The notes below the pieces were generated by a model. The model did no database searches and was not told where the DNA came from. It was given only the letters and a program-made list of their open reading frames with translations. A DNA stretch of 64,000 nucleotides from Enterovirga rhinocerotis (lineage in GTDB: Bacteria > Pseudomonadota > Alphaproteobacteria > Rhizobiales > Beijerinckiaceae). Position numbers and translations under genes: made by a program. Below are positions 18,950-28,557 of this stretch, one piece after another. The DNA is taken from the NCBI RefSeq assembly GCF_004363955.1, contig NZ_SNZR01000011.1, forward strand, positions 1,860,001 through 1,924,000. Reading direction: 5' to 3'. Numbering within the stretch: the stretch's first letter is position 1; the number at the start of each line of letters is the position of its first letter.

Positions 18950-20056
18950 CTATTGCGACAGCCGCGCCCTCGCCCGAGCCTGCGCAGTCTTGATCAAGCC
19001 TTGATATTGACGGTCCTTGCCCGGGTACCAGGGCATGCTCGCGATCGTCCCGAAGCCGGGGATGGTCTCCATATGCGCCACCATGCGGCGGCGCATCGCG
19101 GCATCGGGCAGCGGCCCGTGCATCGCCATCAGGTTGTCGACGACGTGATCGGGATCGGACGTGCCGCACAGCACGCTGGTCACGGCGGGGTGCGCCATCG
19201 CCCATTTGAGGAAGAACTGGGCCCAGCTCGTGGCGCCGAACTCGCTCGCGAAGCCGGGCAGGCGATGGCCCTCGACGACCTTCATCAGCCGCGCCTTCTC
19301 GAGCGGCAGATTCACCAGCACGCCGACGCCACGGTCGGCGGCCAGCGGAAGCAGGCGCTGCTCGGCGTGTCGGTCGAAGATCGAGTAATTGACCTGGACC
19401 ATGTCGACATCGCCCTTCCCGACGATCTGCGCCAGTTGCTCATGCGCGGCTGTCTCGTGATGCGTCACCCCGACGAGGCGGATCTGCCCTTCCTTCTTCC
19501 AGGCCTGGAGAAGCGGAATGACGACCGGCGCATTCACGATGCTGTGGCACTGCATCAGGTCGATCGGCGATCGCCAGGTCCGCAGCTTGGACTGCTCGAG
19601 GCTGTCGGTCGCCGGGCCGACATCGCCGAGATACTCGCCCGTTGCCCAGATCTTGTTGGCGAGGAACATCTGCGCATCGGCCGGCGCCTGCGAGAGAAAG
19701 GCGCCGACGCTGGCCTCGGCGGAGCCATAGAGCGGCGAGGTATCCACCACCCGGCCGCCGCCGGCCACGTAAAGCCGGAACACGTCCTGGATCTGCTGAC
19801 GCGACGCGCCCGGCAGAAGGTCGAAGGTCAGGAAGGTGCCGAGCCCGAGCGCCGTGAGGCTCTGCCCGGTGCGCGGGATCTGCCGTGTGATCGGCGCGCC
19901 TCCCATGGTCGCTCCCATGGCTGCGGTCGTCGCGCCGGCCGCCTGCGTTCCGCCGGTCTGCGCCTGCGCCGCACCGGAAGCGGCCAATGTCACGGTCGCG
20001 CCGCCTACGGCGCCGAGAAAGCCGCGCCGGTCCAGGCCGATCATCGTGCCGGTCAT
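18950..20056 (-). CDS. Exported (Tat) aldo/keto reductase
   Basis: 368 residues from ATG 20056, which has AAGGAGG directly upstream. The N-terminus carries a twin-arginine signal (LDRRGFLGAVGGATVTLAAS). The AKR barrel follows with the tetrad visible: Asp and Tyr in VVDTSPLYGSAE, Lys in LANKIWA and His in LMQCHS. Periplasmic AKRs are less usual than cytosolic ones. The metallo-beta-lactamase-fold gene ends 13 bases upstream on the same strand, so the two probably form an operon controlled by the divergent LysR regulator. Confidence 0.87.
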   Translation of the reverse strand: MTGTMIGLDRRGFLGAVGGATVTLAASGAAQAQTGGTQAAGATTAAMGATMGGAPITRQIPRTGQSLTALGLGTFLTFDLLPGASRQQIQDVFRLYVAGGGRVVDTSPLYGSAEASVGAFLSQAPADAQMFLANKIWATGEYLGDVGPATDSLEQSKLRTWRSPIDLMQCHSIVNAPVVIPLLQAWKKEGQIRLVGVTHHETAAHEQLAQIVGKGDVDMVQVNYSIFDRHAEQRLLPLAADRGVGVLVNLPLEKARLMKVVEGHRLPGFASEFGATSWAQFFLKWAMAHPAVTSVLCGTSDPDHVVDNLMAMHGPLPDAAMRRRMVAHMETIPGFGTIASMPWYPGKDRQYQGLIKTAQARARARLSQ

Positions 20057-20069
20057 CGTGATGCCTCCT

Positions 20070-21056
20070 TCAAACCTGCCAGCCCGCGGGGACCCAGGCG
20101 TAACCGGTGTCCGTGCGCAGCAGATGGCCGAGCCCTGGGAACGGGTAGTGAAAGCCGAGCACGGGAATGCGGTCGGCCGCCGCGCGGTCGAAGATGCGCC
20201 GGCGTGCGCTGAGCGCGGCATCCTTGTCGCGATCGGGACCGGGCCGCCATGGCCGGTCGATGTTGACGACGGGGTGGTAGGCGAGATCCGCCGTCAGCAG
20301 CAGCTGGTCGCGGCCCGAATGCACGAGGAAGGAAACCATACCGGGCGTGTGGCCCGCGGCAGCGATCGTGGTCAGCCCGGGAACGATCTCCGTCCCCGGC
20401 TCGTAGAGCTCGACGGATTTCGCGACGGGTTCGAGGCTGCGCTTGATGGCGGCGCCGAAGCGCCGGCGGAAGTCTTCCGGAACCGGCATGTAGGAGAGAT
20501 CGGGCTCGCCGCCGACGAAGAAATCCCAGTCCGCCTTGGGCGCGAAGACCGTGGCCCTCGGGAAGGCCGGCGTTCCGTCGGCAGCCCGAAGATTGCCGAC
20601 ATGATCGGGGTGGGTGTGAGAGACGACGACCGCGTCGATGTCCCGAGGGCCGAGACCGATCTCGGAGAGACGGGCGAAGATGCGGCCGCCATCGGGGCCC
20701 ATCGTCTGGCCCGCACCGGGATCCAGCAGGATGCGCCGGCCGCCGGTCTCGATCAGAAGCGCGTTCAGATTGAGCGTCATCCGGTCGACGGGCAGGAAGG
20801 CGCGCCTCAGCACCTCCTGCAATTCCTGCTCGGGCGCGTCGCTGGCGTAGATGCGTGGCGGCCCGCCGATCACCCCGTCGCTGAGCACCGTCGCGCCGAT
20901 CTCGCCGACACGGAAGCGGTAGTGCCCGGCGTTGCGGATGGGTGTCTGCGAGGCCTGGCCATGCGCCGTCCCGATGCTGCCGCCAGACACGAGGCCCGCC
21001 GCGCCCATGGCGGCGGAAAGCATGATCCTGCGGCGGTTCAATGTGATGGTCGTCAT
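20070..21056 (-). CDS. Exported metallo-beta-lactamase-fold hydrolase
   Basis: 328 residues from ATG 21056. A basic, Tat-like signal (LNRRRIMLSAAMGAAGLVSG) is followed by an MBL domain with the dinuclear zinc motif SHTHPDHVGN, the later His in GHTPGMVSF and a C-terminal GFHYPFPG. The class includes lactonases and other hydrolases; the substrate is unknown. First gene of a probable operon with the AKR, divergent from the LysR gene (103-base gap). Confidence 0.88.
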   Translation of the reverse strand: MTTITLNRRRIMLSAAMGAAGLVSGGSIGTAHGQASQTPIRNAGHYRFRVGEIGATVLSDGVIGGPPRIYASDAPEQELQEVLRRAFLPVDRMTLNLNALLIETGGRRILLDPGAGQTMGPDGGRIFARLSEIGLGPRDIDAVVVSHTHPDHVGNLRAADGTPAFPRATVFAPKADWDFFVGGEPDLSYMPVPEDFRRRFGAAIKRSLEPVAKSVELYEPGTEIVPGLTTIAAAGHTPGMVSFLVHSGRDQLLLTADLAYHPVVNIDRPWRPGPDRDKDAALSARRRIFDRAAADRIPVLGFHYPFPGLGHLLRTDTGYAWVPAGWQV

Positions 21057-21159
21057 GGCCTCCTCGCGGGTTGCCTCATCGATCCCCCGCAAGGTGACGA
21101 TTGTCGATTGATCGGATAAGCCACCTTCTATCGATCGGCTTGATAAGAAAATTGTCGCA

Positions 21160-22065
21160 ATGAAACCGCTTCGCCTCGACAGTCTCGATGCCTTTGCCTG
21201 TGTCGTCGCCTGCGGCGGATTTCGGGCGGCGGCAACCGAACGGGGCGTGTCGTCGGCTGCGCTGAGCCAGGGCATCGCGGCGCTGGAGGGCACGCTGGGC
21301 CTGCGGCTGCTGAACCGGACGACGAGAAGCGTCGCCCCGACCGAGGCCGGAGCCCGGCTCTATGAACGGCTCGTTCCGGCATTGCAGGACATCAGGATGG
21401 CTGTCGACGATCTGGATCGGCTTCGCGAAACCCCGACAGGCACCTTGAGGATCAACGCGCCCGGCCCGGCGGTCGACCACGTGCTCTGCCCTCTGGTGTT
21501 CGACTTCATGCGCCTGTTTCCGGACGTGAAGGTCGAGCTGATCAGCGACGCGGCCATCATCGACATCGTCCAGCAGGGCTTCGATGCCGGGGTGCGCTTC
21601 GGCAGACAGCTGGAGCAGGACATGATCGCGGTCCCGCTCGGACCAGCCCTGCGCTACGCCATCGTGGCGTCGCGGGACTATCTGCGGGATCGCCCTGCCC
21701 CGCCGACGCCGTCCGATCTCATGGGCTTCGACTGCATTCGCCGGCGCTTCCCAGGCGGCTCCATCGTCAGCTGGCATTTCGAAAAGGACGGCGAGCGCCT
21801 GGAGATCACACCGGAAGGCCGCCTGACGCTGAGCTCCGCACACCAGGAATTGCAGGCGGCACTGGCAGGACAAGGCATCGCGCACGTCTTCGAGGATTAT
21901 GCGAGACCACATCTCGACGAGGGGAGCCTGGTCGAACTGCTGGCGAACTGGTCCCCAGAGCTGCCGAGCTGGTTTCTCTACTACCCCAACCGGCGGCACC
22001 AGAGCGCGGCGATGTCAGCGCTGCTGCAGCACATTCGCAAGTTCGATTGGCGGCTTGAGACATAG
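21160..22065 (+). CDS. LysR-family transcriptional regulator
   Basis: 301 residues. The N-terminal winged helix-turn-helix is typical (LDSLDAFACVVACGGFRAAA ... SSAALSQGIAALEGTLGLRL) and is followed by an effector-binding domain. It is transcribed divergently from the exported MBL/AKR pair, the usual arrangement for a LysR regulator of adjacent genes. The effector cannot be inferred. Confidence 0.92.
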   Translation: MKPLRLDSLDAFACVVACGGFRAAATERGVSSAALSQGIAALEGTLGLRLLNRTTRSVAPTEAGARLYERLVPALQDIRMAVDDLDRLRETPTGTLRINAPGPAVDHVLCPLVFDFMRLFPDVKVELISDAAIIDIVQQGFDAGVRFGRQLEQDMIAVPLGPALRYAIVASRDYLRDRPAPPTPSDLMGFDCIRRRFPGGSIVSWHFEKDGERLEITPEGRLTLSSAHQELQAALAGQGIAHVFEDYARPHLDEGSLVELLANWSPELPSWFLYYPNRRHQSAAMSALLQHIRKFDWRLET

Positions 22066-22081
22066 TCGCGCCGCCCAGAAC

Positions 22082-22099
22082 GACCGCTGGCAGGCGGTC
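22082..22099 (+). terminator. Short hairpin after the LysR gene
   Basis: GACCGC (22082-22087) and GCGGTC (22094-22099) form a six-bp stem 17 bases after the LysR stop codon. It has no T-tract and is only a weak terminator candidate. Confidence 0.3.
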
Positions 22100-22244
22100 T
22101 GCCAAGATCGACTTGTGGCGCTCGGCGTCTGCCGCGTCCGGACCGCCGCATTCGCGACCTTCGGCTCCGGCCACGCCGGTCCAGTCAGCTCCGGCTTGGA
22201 CGAGGTTGGAACCTGCTGTCGTGTCGGTGGAACGGCCGCAACCT

Positions 22245-23165
22245 CTACCGTGCCGCGGCCCGCATCGAGACCCAGGCGGCCGGTGTCGCGTAGCCTTCGG
22301 AGGTCACGTCGACATCGACGCTCATGCCGAGGAAATCGCCCGGGAAACCCGTGAAGCTGCCGGAGAGCGGCATGGCCTGCCGAGGGTCGCGCACCGTCGC
22401 GACGCGGACGAGCCCGGCATTGCCGACCCAGCCGCTCGTCGGATCGAAATCGACCCAGCCGACGCTCGGAAGAAACACCTGGAGCCAGGCATGGGTGTTG
22501 CCGCCGGCCTGCCGGATATGGCTCTCGTCATGCGGCACATAGAGATAGCCGGACACGAAGCGGGCGGCGAAGCCGAGGCTGCGCACCGCCTCCGCCATCA
22601 GCACCGCGAAGTCGCGGCAGGAGCCGCGGCCGCTGCGCAGCGTCGCGGCGGCATCCTGGATGCCCTCCTCCTCGCGGCGGATGTAGCTGAACCCGCCTTC
22701 GATCGCGTCGTTCATGCGGCACAGGAAGGCCCAGCTGTCCCGTCCCGGTGTCTCGTCGAGAATCCGTCTGGCCCAGGCCTCGACCGCTCCGCCGGCATCA
22801 GGCTGCTGGCGCTCGATGAAGCGGGCAAGATCCGGCATCTTCTCGCGCGGATACGAGAAGGGGCAGGTCCGCACGGCGGCAGGAAGACTGACATGGGTCG
22901 TGTCGAACGGCGTCTGCTCGACCACCATCGTCGCCACCACCCGAAGCATCGGGGCGCGTCGGTCGAAGTTCATGACCACGACGGCATTGCCCGAGGCGTC
23001 CTCCTGCCAGGACACGCGGGCAGGCCGCGGCTCGACCTCGAGCCGATAGTCGAGGGTCCGCTGATCCATCGACTCGCGCGGGCGCAGGAGAGCGCGGTGC
23101 TCGCCGAAGGCCACCGGTGAGCGGTACCGATAGACCGTCTCGTGTCTGATCCGAAGGATCGCCAT
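22245..23165 (-). CDS. Transglutaminase-like cysteine peptidase family protein
   Basis: 306 residues with an N-terminal beta domain (RIRHETVYRYRSPVAFGEHR) and a transglutaminase core. The triad is Cys183 (GSCRDFAVLM), His225 (NTHAWLQV) and Asp241 (FDPTSG). This architecture is common in Hyphomicrobiales and is presumed to be a cytosolic peptidase or amidase. It is divergent from the N-formylglutamate amidohydrolase gene (89-base gap). Confidence 0.9.
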   Translation of the reverse strand: MAILRIRHETVYRYRSPVAFGEHRALLRPRESMDQRTLDYRLEVEPRPARVSWQEDASGNAVVVMNFDRRAPMLRVVATMVVEQTPFDTTHVSLPAAVRTCPFSYPREKMPDLARFIERQQPDAGGAVEAWARRILDETPGRDSWAFLCRMNDAIEGGFSYIRREEEGIQDAAATLRSGRGSCRDFAVLMAEAVRSLGFAARFVSGYLYVPHDESHIRQAGGNTHAWLQVFLPSVGWVDFDPTSGWVGNAGLVRVATVRDPRQAMPLSGSFTGFPGDFLGMSVDVDVTSEGYATPAAWVSMRAAAR

Positions 23166-23254
23166 GAGTCATGGCGCTAGCAGGATTGCGGCCAGACAGG
23201 ATAGAGCGCGAGAGTCACGCATCCACGACGATCTCACGACAGGACCGCGGCGCC

Positions 23255-24019
23255 ATGGCCGACACGCTGCTCTCCCCGGACGAGCCCTCCCCGGTGACGG
23301 TCCGCCATCCGGAGGGGCGATCGCCGCTGTTCCTGACCTGCGACCATGCCGGCCGGGCGACGCCGCGACGGCTCGGCCGGCTGGGCCTCCCCGAGAGCGA
23401 GTTCGAGCGCCATATCGCGTGGGATATCGGCATCGCCGCCGTCTCGCGCCGGATATCCGACGCTTTGGACGCGACGCTGGTCGAGCAGACCTATTCGCGG
23501 CTCGTGATCGACTGCAACCGGCCACCCTCAGTGCCGAATTCGATCCCGCTCGTCAGCGAGGCGACGCCGATTCCCGGCAATGCGGGGCTGACGGAGGCGG
23601 CGCGGCAGGCCCGGCTGCGGGAGGTCTTCGAGCCCTACCACGCCCGGATCGAAGGGCTGCTGCAGGAACGTGCAGCGCGTCCGACCGTCCTCGTGGCCAT
23701 GCACAGCTTCACGCCGGTCTATCTCGGCGAGGCGCGCCCCTGGCAGATCGGGACTCTCTACGGCCGCGACGGCCGCCTCGGCCGCGCCCTCGGTACGCTC
23801 CTCGTGCGGGAGGAGCGATTCACCGTCGGCGACAACCAGCCCTACAGCGTCAGCGACGAGACCGACCACACCCTCCCCGTCCACGGCGAACGGCGCGGGC
23901 TGCACCATGTCGGCATCGAGATCAGGCAGGATCTGATTACGGATGAGGCAGGACAGAACGAATGGGCCGATCTCCTGATCCGGCTCCTGCCCGAAGCGGC
24001 CAGTCGGGTCCTCGATTGA
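23255..24019 (+). CDS. N-formylglutamate amidohydrolase family protein
   Basis: 254 residues from ATG 23255. It has the family hallmarks LFLTCDHAGRATP, the ERHIAWDIG block, VIDCNRPP, AMHSFTPVY and a C-terminal VGIEIRQDLI. Family members hydrolyse N-formylglutamate in histidine breakdown, but stand-alone copies like this one often have unknown amide substrates; no hut genes are nearby. Cytosolic. Confidence 0.88.
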   Translation: MADTLLSPDEPSPVTVRHPEGRSPLFLTCDHAGRATPRRLGRLGLPESEFERHIAWDIGIAAVSRRISDALDATLVEQTYSRLVIDCNRPPSVPNSIPLVSEATPIPGNAGLTEAARQARLREVFEPYHARIEGLLQERAARPTVLVAMHSFTPVYLGEARPWQIGTLYGRDGRLGRALGTLLVREERFTVGDNQPYSVSDETDHTLPVHGERRGLHHVGIEIRQDLITDEAGQNEWADLLIRLLPEAASRVLD

Positions 24020-24081
24020 GGTGCGATGGGCCGCCATGCCCCGCAAGCACTTGTGAATCCGTCCCCGGCGGATCACATTAG

Positions 24082-24166
24082 CGTCATCCGAGGGGTGCCC
24101 TGCGGGGCTGAGACGGCATCGCCGAACCCTTTGAACCTGATCCGAATCGTATCGGCGGAGGGACGG
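24082..24166 (+). ncRNA. TPP riboswitch (THI element)
   Basis: Contains the conserved THI-box blocks in order: GAGGGGTGCCC (24090-24100), GGCTGAGACGGC, then ACCCTTTGAACCTGATCCG, and a closing helix strand near 24155-24166. That closing strand contains GGAGG (24157-24161), which sits exactly seven bases before TTG 24169. TPP binding should therefore hide the ribosome site and reduce translation of thiO-thiS-thiG. Confidence 0.95.
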
Positions 24167-24168
24167 AC

Positions 24169-25188
24169 TTGCCCAACGATCGCACCATGACGAATGCCAC
24201 CCCCGCAGCGACGGTGGTCGGTGCCGGCATCTGCGGAAGCTGGGCCGCCCTGCTCCTGGCCGAGGCCGGGCTCGCTGTCACGCTGCACGAGCGCGACGAT
24301 CCCGATCTCAAGTCGTCGACCAGCCATTGGGCAGGCGGCATGCTGGCACCCGATTGTGAGAGCGACGGGGCCGAGCCGGTCGTCGTGCGCCTCGGCAAGC
24401 GCTCGCTCGACCTCTGGTCCTCCCACCTTCCGGACGTTCCGATGGAAGGCTCTCTGATCGTCGCCCATCCCCGCGACCGCAGCGAACTCGACCGCTTCGC
24501 CCGCCAGACGAGCGGCCATCGGCGCGTGGACGAGGACGCCATCGCCTCTCTCGAACCAGCGCTCGCCGGCCGGTTCCGGTCCGGCCTGTTCTTTCCGAGT
24601 GAGGGCCATGTGGAACCCCGCGCCGTTCTGCCGGCCCTGCACGAGAAGCTGCGCGCCAGGGGCGGGACGATCCGCTTCGGCTCGGAGGTCGATCCGGCGG
24701 TGCTGACCGGGCTCGTCGTCGATTGCCGCGGGATCGCGGCGCGCGGCGATCAGCCGGACCTGCGCGGCGTCAAGGGCGAGACCGTCCTGATCGAGACGCC
24801 GGAGGTCACGCTGACGCGCCCCGTGCGCCTGATGCATCCGCGCTGGCCGATCTACCTGATCCCCCGGCCCGGCCACCGCTATCTCATCGGCGCCTCGTCC
24901 ATCGAGAGCGAGGACGCATCGGGCGTGACGGTCCGGTCGGCCCTGGACCTCCTGACGGCGGCCTATACGCTCCACCCGGCCTTCGGGGAGGCGCGCATCG
25001 TCGAACTCGGCACGGCGCTTCGGCCGGCCTTCCCCGACAACGCGCCGCGGATCGAGGTCCGCGGCGAGCACATCGCCGTGAACGGGCTCTACCGTCACGG
25101 CTTCCTTCTCGCCCCCGCCCTGGCCGAGATCGTGGCGGGCTACGTGACGACGGGGGCGCGCGATAACGAGGTCATGCGATGGAGTTGA
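24169..25188 (+). CDS. thiO: FAD-dependent glycine oxidase
   Basis: Oxidises glycine to iminoglycine for the thiazole half of thiamine. N-terminal FAD-binding GAGICGSWAALLLAEAGLAV, a SHWAGGMLAP segment, and a C-terminal GLYRHGFLLAPALAE typical of DAO/ThiO enzymes. TTG 24169 is preferred because the riboswitch GGAGG is seven bases upstream; the next ATG (24187) has no ribosome site. First gene of the riboswitch-controlled operon; overlaps thiS by ten bases. Confidence 0.9.
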   Translation: MPNDRTMTNATPAATVVGAGICGSWAALLLAEAGLAVTLHERDDPDLKSSTSHWAGGMLAPDCESDGAEPVVVRLGKRSLDLWSSHLPDVPMEGSLIVAHPRDRSELDRFARQTSGHRRVDEDAIASLEPALAGRFRSGLFFPSEGHVEPRAVLPALHEKLRARGGTIRFGSEVDPAVLTGLVVDCRGIAARGDQPDLRGVKGETVLIETPEVTLTRPVRLMHPRWPIYLIPRPGHRYLIGASSIESEDASGVTVRSALDLLTAAYTLHPAFGEARIVELGTALRPAFPDNAPRIEVRGEHIAVNGLYRHGFLLAPALAEIVAGYVTTGARDNEVMRWS

Positions 25189-25376
25189 TCGTCAACGGCG
25201 AGCGGAAGCAGGTCGGGGCGACCCGCATTCCCGCCCTTCTCGACGAACTGGGCTACGAAGGCTCGTTCTTCGCCGTCGCGGTGAACCGGGAGGTGGTTCG
25301 GCGCGCGCGCTGGAGCGATGTCGAACTCAACGACGGCGACGAGGTCGAGGTGGTGACGCCCCGGCAGGGAGGATGA
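25179..25376 (+). CDS. thiS: Sulfur carrier protein ThiS
   Basis: 65-residue ubiquitin-fold sulfur carrier that delivers sulfur to thiazole synthase as a C-terminal thiocarboxylate. It ends in the required Gly-Gly (TPRQGG) and starts with the family-typical MELIVNGE. Its start overlaps the end of thiO and its stop lies one base before the GTG of thiG, so translation is coupled. Confidence 0.95.
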   Translation: MELIVNGERKQVGATRIPALLDELGYEGSFFAVAVNREVVRRARWSDVELNDGDEVEVVTPRQGG

Positions 25377-25377
25377 G

Positions 25378-26193
25378 GTGACGGCAACCCACGCAGCGAC
25401 AGGCGCGTCGCGGCTCACGCTCTACGGCCAGGAGGTGTCCTCGCGTCTCCTCCTCGGCACCGCGCTCTATCCGTCCCCGGCGGTGATGGAGGAGGCGATC
25501 CGCGCCTCCGGCGCGGAGATCGTCACCGTCTCCCTCCGGCGCGAATCGGCCGGCGGACGCGCGGGCGATGCCTTCTGGCGCATCATCCGCTCGCTCGGCC
25601 TCAAGGTCCTGCCGAACACCGCCGGCTGCCGCAGCGTGAAGGAGGCCGTGACCACGGCCGAACTCGCGCGCGAACTCTTCGACACGCCCTGGATCAAGCT
25701 CGAGGTGGTCGGCGACGACGAGACGCTGCAGCCCGACGTGATCGGGCTCGTCGAGGCGGCGAAGATCCTCCTCGACGACGGCTTCGAGGTGTTCCCGTAC
25801 TGCACCGAGGACCTGACGGTCGCGACGCGCCTCGTCGAGGCCGGCTGCCGGGTCGTCATGCCCTGGGGCGCGCCGATCGGCTCGGGCCAGGGGCTGATGA
25901 ACCGCCACGGCCTGCGCACGCTCCGCGCCCGCTTCCCCGACGTCACGCTGATCGTCGATGCGGGCCTCGGCGCGCCGTCGCATGCGGCCGAGGCGATGGA
26001 ACTCGGCTATGACGGCGTTCTCCTGAACACCGCCGTCGCCAAGGCGGACGATCCGATCGCCATGGCGCGGGGCTTCGCGCTGGCGATCGAGGGCGGGCGC
26101 CTCGCGCACGAGGCCGGGCTGATGCCCCCGCGCGACTTCGCCACGCCCTCGACCCCGGTCGTCGGCACGCCGTTCTGGCACGCGGCCGGCTGA
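25378..26193 (+). CDS. thiG: Thiazole synthase
   Basis: 271-residue TIM-barrel enzyme that builds thiazole phosphate from deoxyxylulose phosphate, iminoglycine and ThiS thiocarboxylate. Characteristic blocks are [40 protein letters not shown] (Schiff-base Lys region), [13 protein letters not shown] and [17 protein letters not shown]. It starts with GTG 25378, with AGGGAGGATGAG immediately upstream. Confidence 0.95.
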   Translation: MTATHAATGASRLTLYGQEVSSRLLLGTALYPSPAVMEEAIRASGAEIVTVSLRRESAGGRAGDAFWRIIRSLGLKVLPNTAGCRSVKEAVTTAELARELFDTPWIKLEVVGDDETLQPDVIGLVEAAKILLDDGFEVFPYCTEDLTVATRLVEAGCRVVMPWGAPIGSGQGLMNRHGLRTLRARFPDVTLIVDAGLGAPSHAAEAMELGYDGVLLNTAVAKADDPIAMARGFALAIEGGRLAHEAGLMPPRDFATPSTPVVGTPFWHAAG

Positions 26194-26204
26194 GCCGCCC
26201 GACG

Positions 26205-26888
26205 ATGTCCGGTCCGCAGCGCGCCGAGATCACGCCCGAGATCCTGCTGCGGGCCTATGCCGCCGGCATCTTCCCGATGGCGCAGGATGCGGACGACCCG
26301 TCGCTCTTCTGGGTCGAGCCCGAGACCCGCGGCTTCTTCCCGCTGGGATCGATCCACGTCCCGCGCCGCCTCGCCCGGACGGTGAGGCAAGACGTGTTCG
26401 AGATCCGCATCGACCACGATTTCGATGCCGTGCTCGCGGGCTGCGCCGCGCCCGCGCCCGACCGGGACCGGACCTGGATCAGCGGTCGCATCCGCGAACT
26501 CTACGGCGAATTGTTCGATCTCGGCCATTGCCACACCGTCGAGGCGTGGCAGGACGGACGCCTCGTCGGCGGGCTCTACGGAGTGCGGCTCGGCGCGGCC
26601 TTCTTCGGGGAATCGATGTTTCACCGCGTCCGGGACGCCTCCAAGGTGGCCTTCGTCCACCTCGCGGCGCGCCTGAACCGCGGCGGCTTCCGCCTGCTCG
26701 ACGCGCAATTCGTCACCGACCACCTCGCGAGCCTCGGCGCGGTCGAGATGGGGCGCGACGCCTATCGCATCATGCTGTCGGAGGCCGTCACGGGCGACGC
26801 GGATTGGGAATGCTGGCCGCCCGGCCGACTCGTTTCAGGACACGAAGCTCTGGCAGCGCTCGATCAGAGGGTGTCAGCGGCCGGCTGA
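26205..26888 (+). CDS. aat: Leucyl/phenylalanyl-tRNA--protein transferase
   Basis: Adds Leu or Phe from aminoacyl-tRNA to N-terminal Arg/Lys of proteins, marking them for ClpS/ClpAP (N-end rule). 227 residues with family blocks [52 protein letters not shown] and [20 protein letters not shown]. It follows thiG by 11 bases and may be read on the same transcript. The 3' end overlaps the convergent LysR gene by 15 bases. Confidence 0.94.
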   Translation: MSGPQRAEITPEILLRAYAAGIFPMAQDADDPSLFWVEPETRGFFPLGSIHVPRRLARTVRQDVFEIRIDHDFDAVLAGCAAPAPDRDRTWISGRIRELYGELFDLGHCHTVEAWQDGRLVGGLYGVRLGAAFFGESMFHRVRDASKVAFVHLAARLNRGGFRLLDAQFVTDHLASLGAVEMGRDAYRIMLSEAVTGDADWECWPPGRLVSGHEALAALDQRVSAAG

Positions 26889-27791
26889 ACGCCGCGCGGC
26901 GACCTGAGCGTACTCCTCCGAAAGGAAGTCTAGGAAGCTCCTGACGGACGGCAGCAAGCCGCGCCGGGATGCGAAGACGGCGTGGACGATCCCGGACGAA
27001 AGCCGCCAGCCCGGAAGGACCTCGACCAGCCGGCCCGCCGCGAGATGGTCGTCGATGACCATGCTCGGCAGCTTGACCACACCGACGCCGTCCAGAGCAG
27101 CGTACAGCAACTGCGCCATGTCGTCGGTGACGAGACGCGGGCGATGCGAATGCCGCACCGTCTCCCCGTCGGGCGACACGAAATCCCAGCCGTGCCGCGA
27201 CAGCGACGGCCCGAAATCGAGGCTCGGCAGCGTCGCGAGATCGGATGGAGCCGCCAGCGGATGAGGGGCGACGAGCGAGGGCCGGGCGACGAGGCGCTGC
27301 TCGCTGTCTCCCAGCCGACGCATGACGAGATCGCTGGCCTCGAGCGGCGGAAAGCGGACGCGGATGGCGATATCGATGCCCTCGCCGACGAGGTCGACCC
27401 GGCGGCTCGTACTGTCCATCTCGACGGTGACGTCGGGATTGCGGGCCATGAAGCGGGCGATCATCGGCCCGATCTCGAAACAGACTAGGGCCGGCGGCGC
27501 GCTGATGCGCAGAAGCCCCTGCGGGCCGGCCCGCGATCGGTCGATCGCCTCCTGGGCCGCCTCGGCCTCGACGAGCATCGCCACGCAATGCCGGTAATAT
27601 TCCTGGCCGAGTTCCGTCACCGACAGCTTGCGGGTTGTCCTCTGGAGCAGCCGCACGCCGAGCCTTTCCTCCAGCGCGAGGATGCGTCGGCTGAGCCGGG
27701 ACTTCGGCATGCCGAGCGCCCGCCCCGCCGCGGCGTAGCCGCCATGGTCGACGACGTTCACGAAATGGGCGAGGTCGTTCAGGTCAATCAC
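26874..27791 (-). CDS. LysR-family transcriptional regulator (next to ycaC)
   Basis: 305 residues from GTG 27791, giving the usual [20 protein letters not shown] start; in-frame sequence upstream to 27836 is unlike the family. N-terminal helix-turn-helix ([20 protein letters not shown]) and a C-terminal effector domain follow. It is divergent from ycaC and is its likely regulator. The 3' end overlaps aat by 15 bases. Confidence 0.92.
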   Translation of the reverse strand: MIDLNDLAHFVNVVDHGGYAAAGRALGMPKSRLSRRILALEERLGVRLLQRTTRKLSVTELGQEYYRHCVAMLVEAEAAQEAIDRSRAGPQGLLRISAPPALVCFEIGPMIARFMARNPDVTVEMDSTSRRVDLVGEGIDIAIRVRFPPLEASDLVMRRLGDSEQRLVARPSLVAPHPLAAPSDLATLPSLDFGPSLSRHGWDFVSPDGETVRHSHRPRLVTDDMAQLLYAALDGVGVVKLPSMVIDDHLAAGRLVEVLPGWRLSSGIVHAVFASRRGLLPSVRSFLDFLSEEYAQVAARRSAGR

Positions 27792-27915
27792 CGGCGATCG
27801 TCCTACAGGCGGGACGCTGAGGCCCGCGAACGCCATCTAGTCGCGCGATCATCGCATCGGCAACGTCGCTCCATGCGCGATCCGCGCAATGTGGAAGAGA
27901 GCGAAAGGAAGATCG

Positions 27916-28542
27916 ATGACAAAGCCCTACGTCCGACTGGACAAGGACCAGGCCGCCGTCCTTCTCGTCGACCATCAGTCGGGACTGCTGTCGCTGGTGC
28001 GCGACATCGACCCGGACCGGTTCAAGAACAACGTCCTCGCGCTCTCCGACCTCGCCCGGTATTTCAAGCTCCCGACGATCCTGACCACGAGCTTCGAGGA
28101 CGGCCCGAACGGTCCCCTCGTGCCGGAACTGAAGGAGGCGTTTCCGAATGCGCCCTTCATCCCGCGTCCGGGCCAGATCAACGCCTGGGACAACGAGGAT
28201 TTCGTCAATGCCGTGAAGGCGACCGGCCGCAGGCAGCTCATCATCGCGGGTGTCGTGACCGAGGTGTGCGTCGCCTTCCCCGCCTTGTCGGCGCTCGCGG
28301 AAGGCTACGACGTCTTCGTCGTCACGGATGCCTCGGGGACGTTCAACGAGCTGACGCGGCACTCGGCGTGGGATCGGATGTCGGCTGCCGGAGCCCAGCT
28401 CATGACCTGGTTCGGCCTCGCCTGCGAACTGCATCGCGACTGGCGCAACGACGTCGAAGGCCTCGGCACGCTCTTCTCGAACCACATCCCGGACTACCGG
28501 AACCTGATCACGTCCTACACGACGATGAAGCGCGGCTCATAG
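27916..28542 (+). CDS. ycaC: YcaC-like isochorismatase-family hydrolase
   Basis: 208 residues, the same length as E. coli YcaC and very similar by eye along its whole length (for example VRLDK, VLLVDHQ, GPNGPLVPELK, RPGQINAWDN and NHIPDYRNL). The catalytic Asp19 and Cys118 (GVVTEVCVAF) are present. YcaC-type proteins form large ring-like oligomers; the substrate is not known. A ribosome site (AAAGGAAG) lies before ATG 27916. The divergent LysR gene is the probable regulator. High similarity to a gammaproteobacterial protein suggests transfer. Confidence 0.92.
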   Translation: MTKPYVRLDKDQAAVLLVDHQSGLLSLVRDIDPDRFKNNVLALSDLARYFKLPTILTTSFEDGPNGPLVPELKEAFPNAPFIPRPGQINAWDNEDFVNAVKATGRRQLIIAGVVTEVCVAFPALSALAEGYDVFVVTDASGTFNELTRHSAWDRMSAAGAQLMTWFGLACELHRDWRNDVEGLGTLFSNHIPDYRNLITSYTTMKRGS

Positions 28543-28557
28543 CGGCGCGAAACGCCG

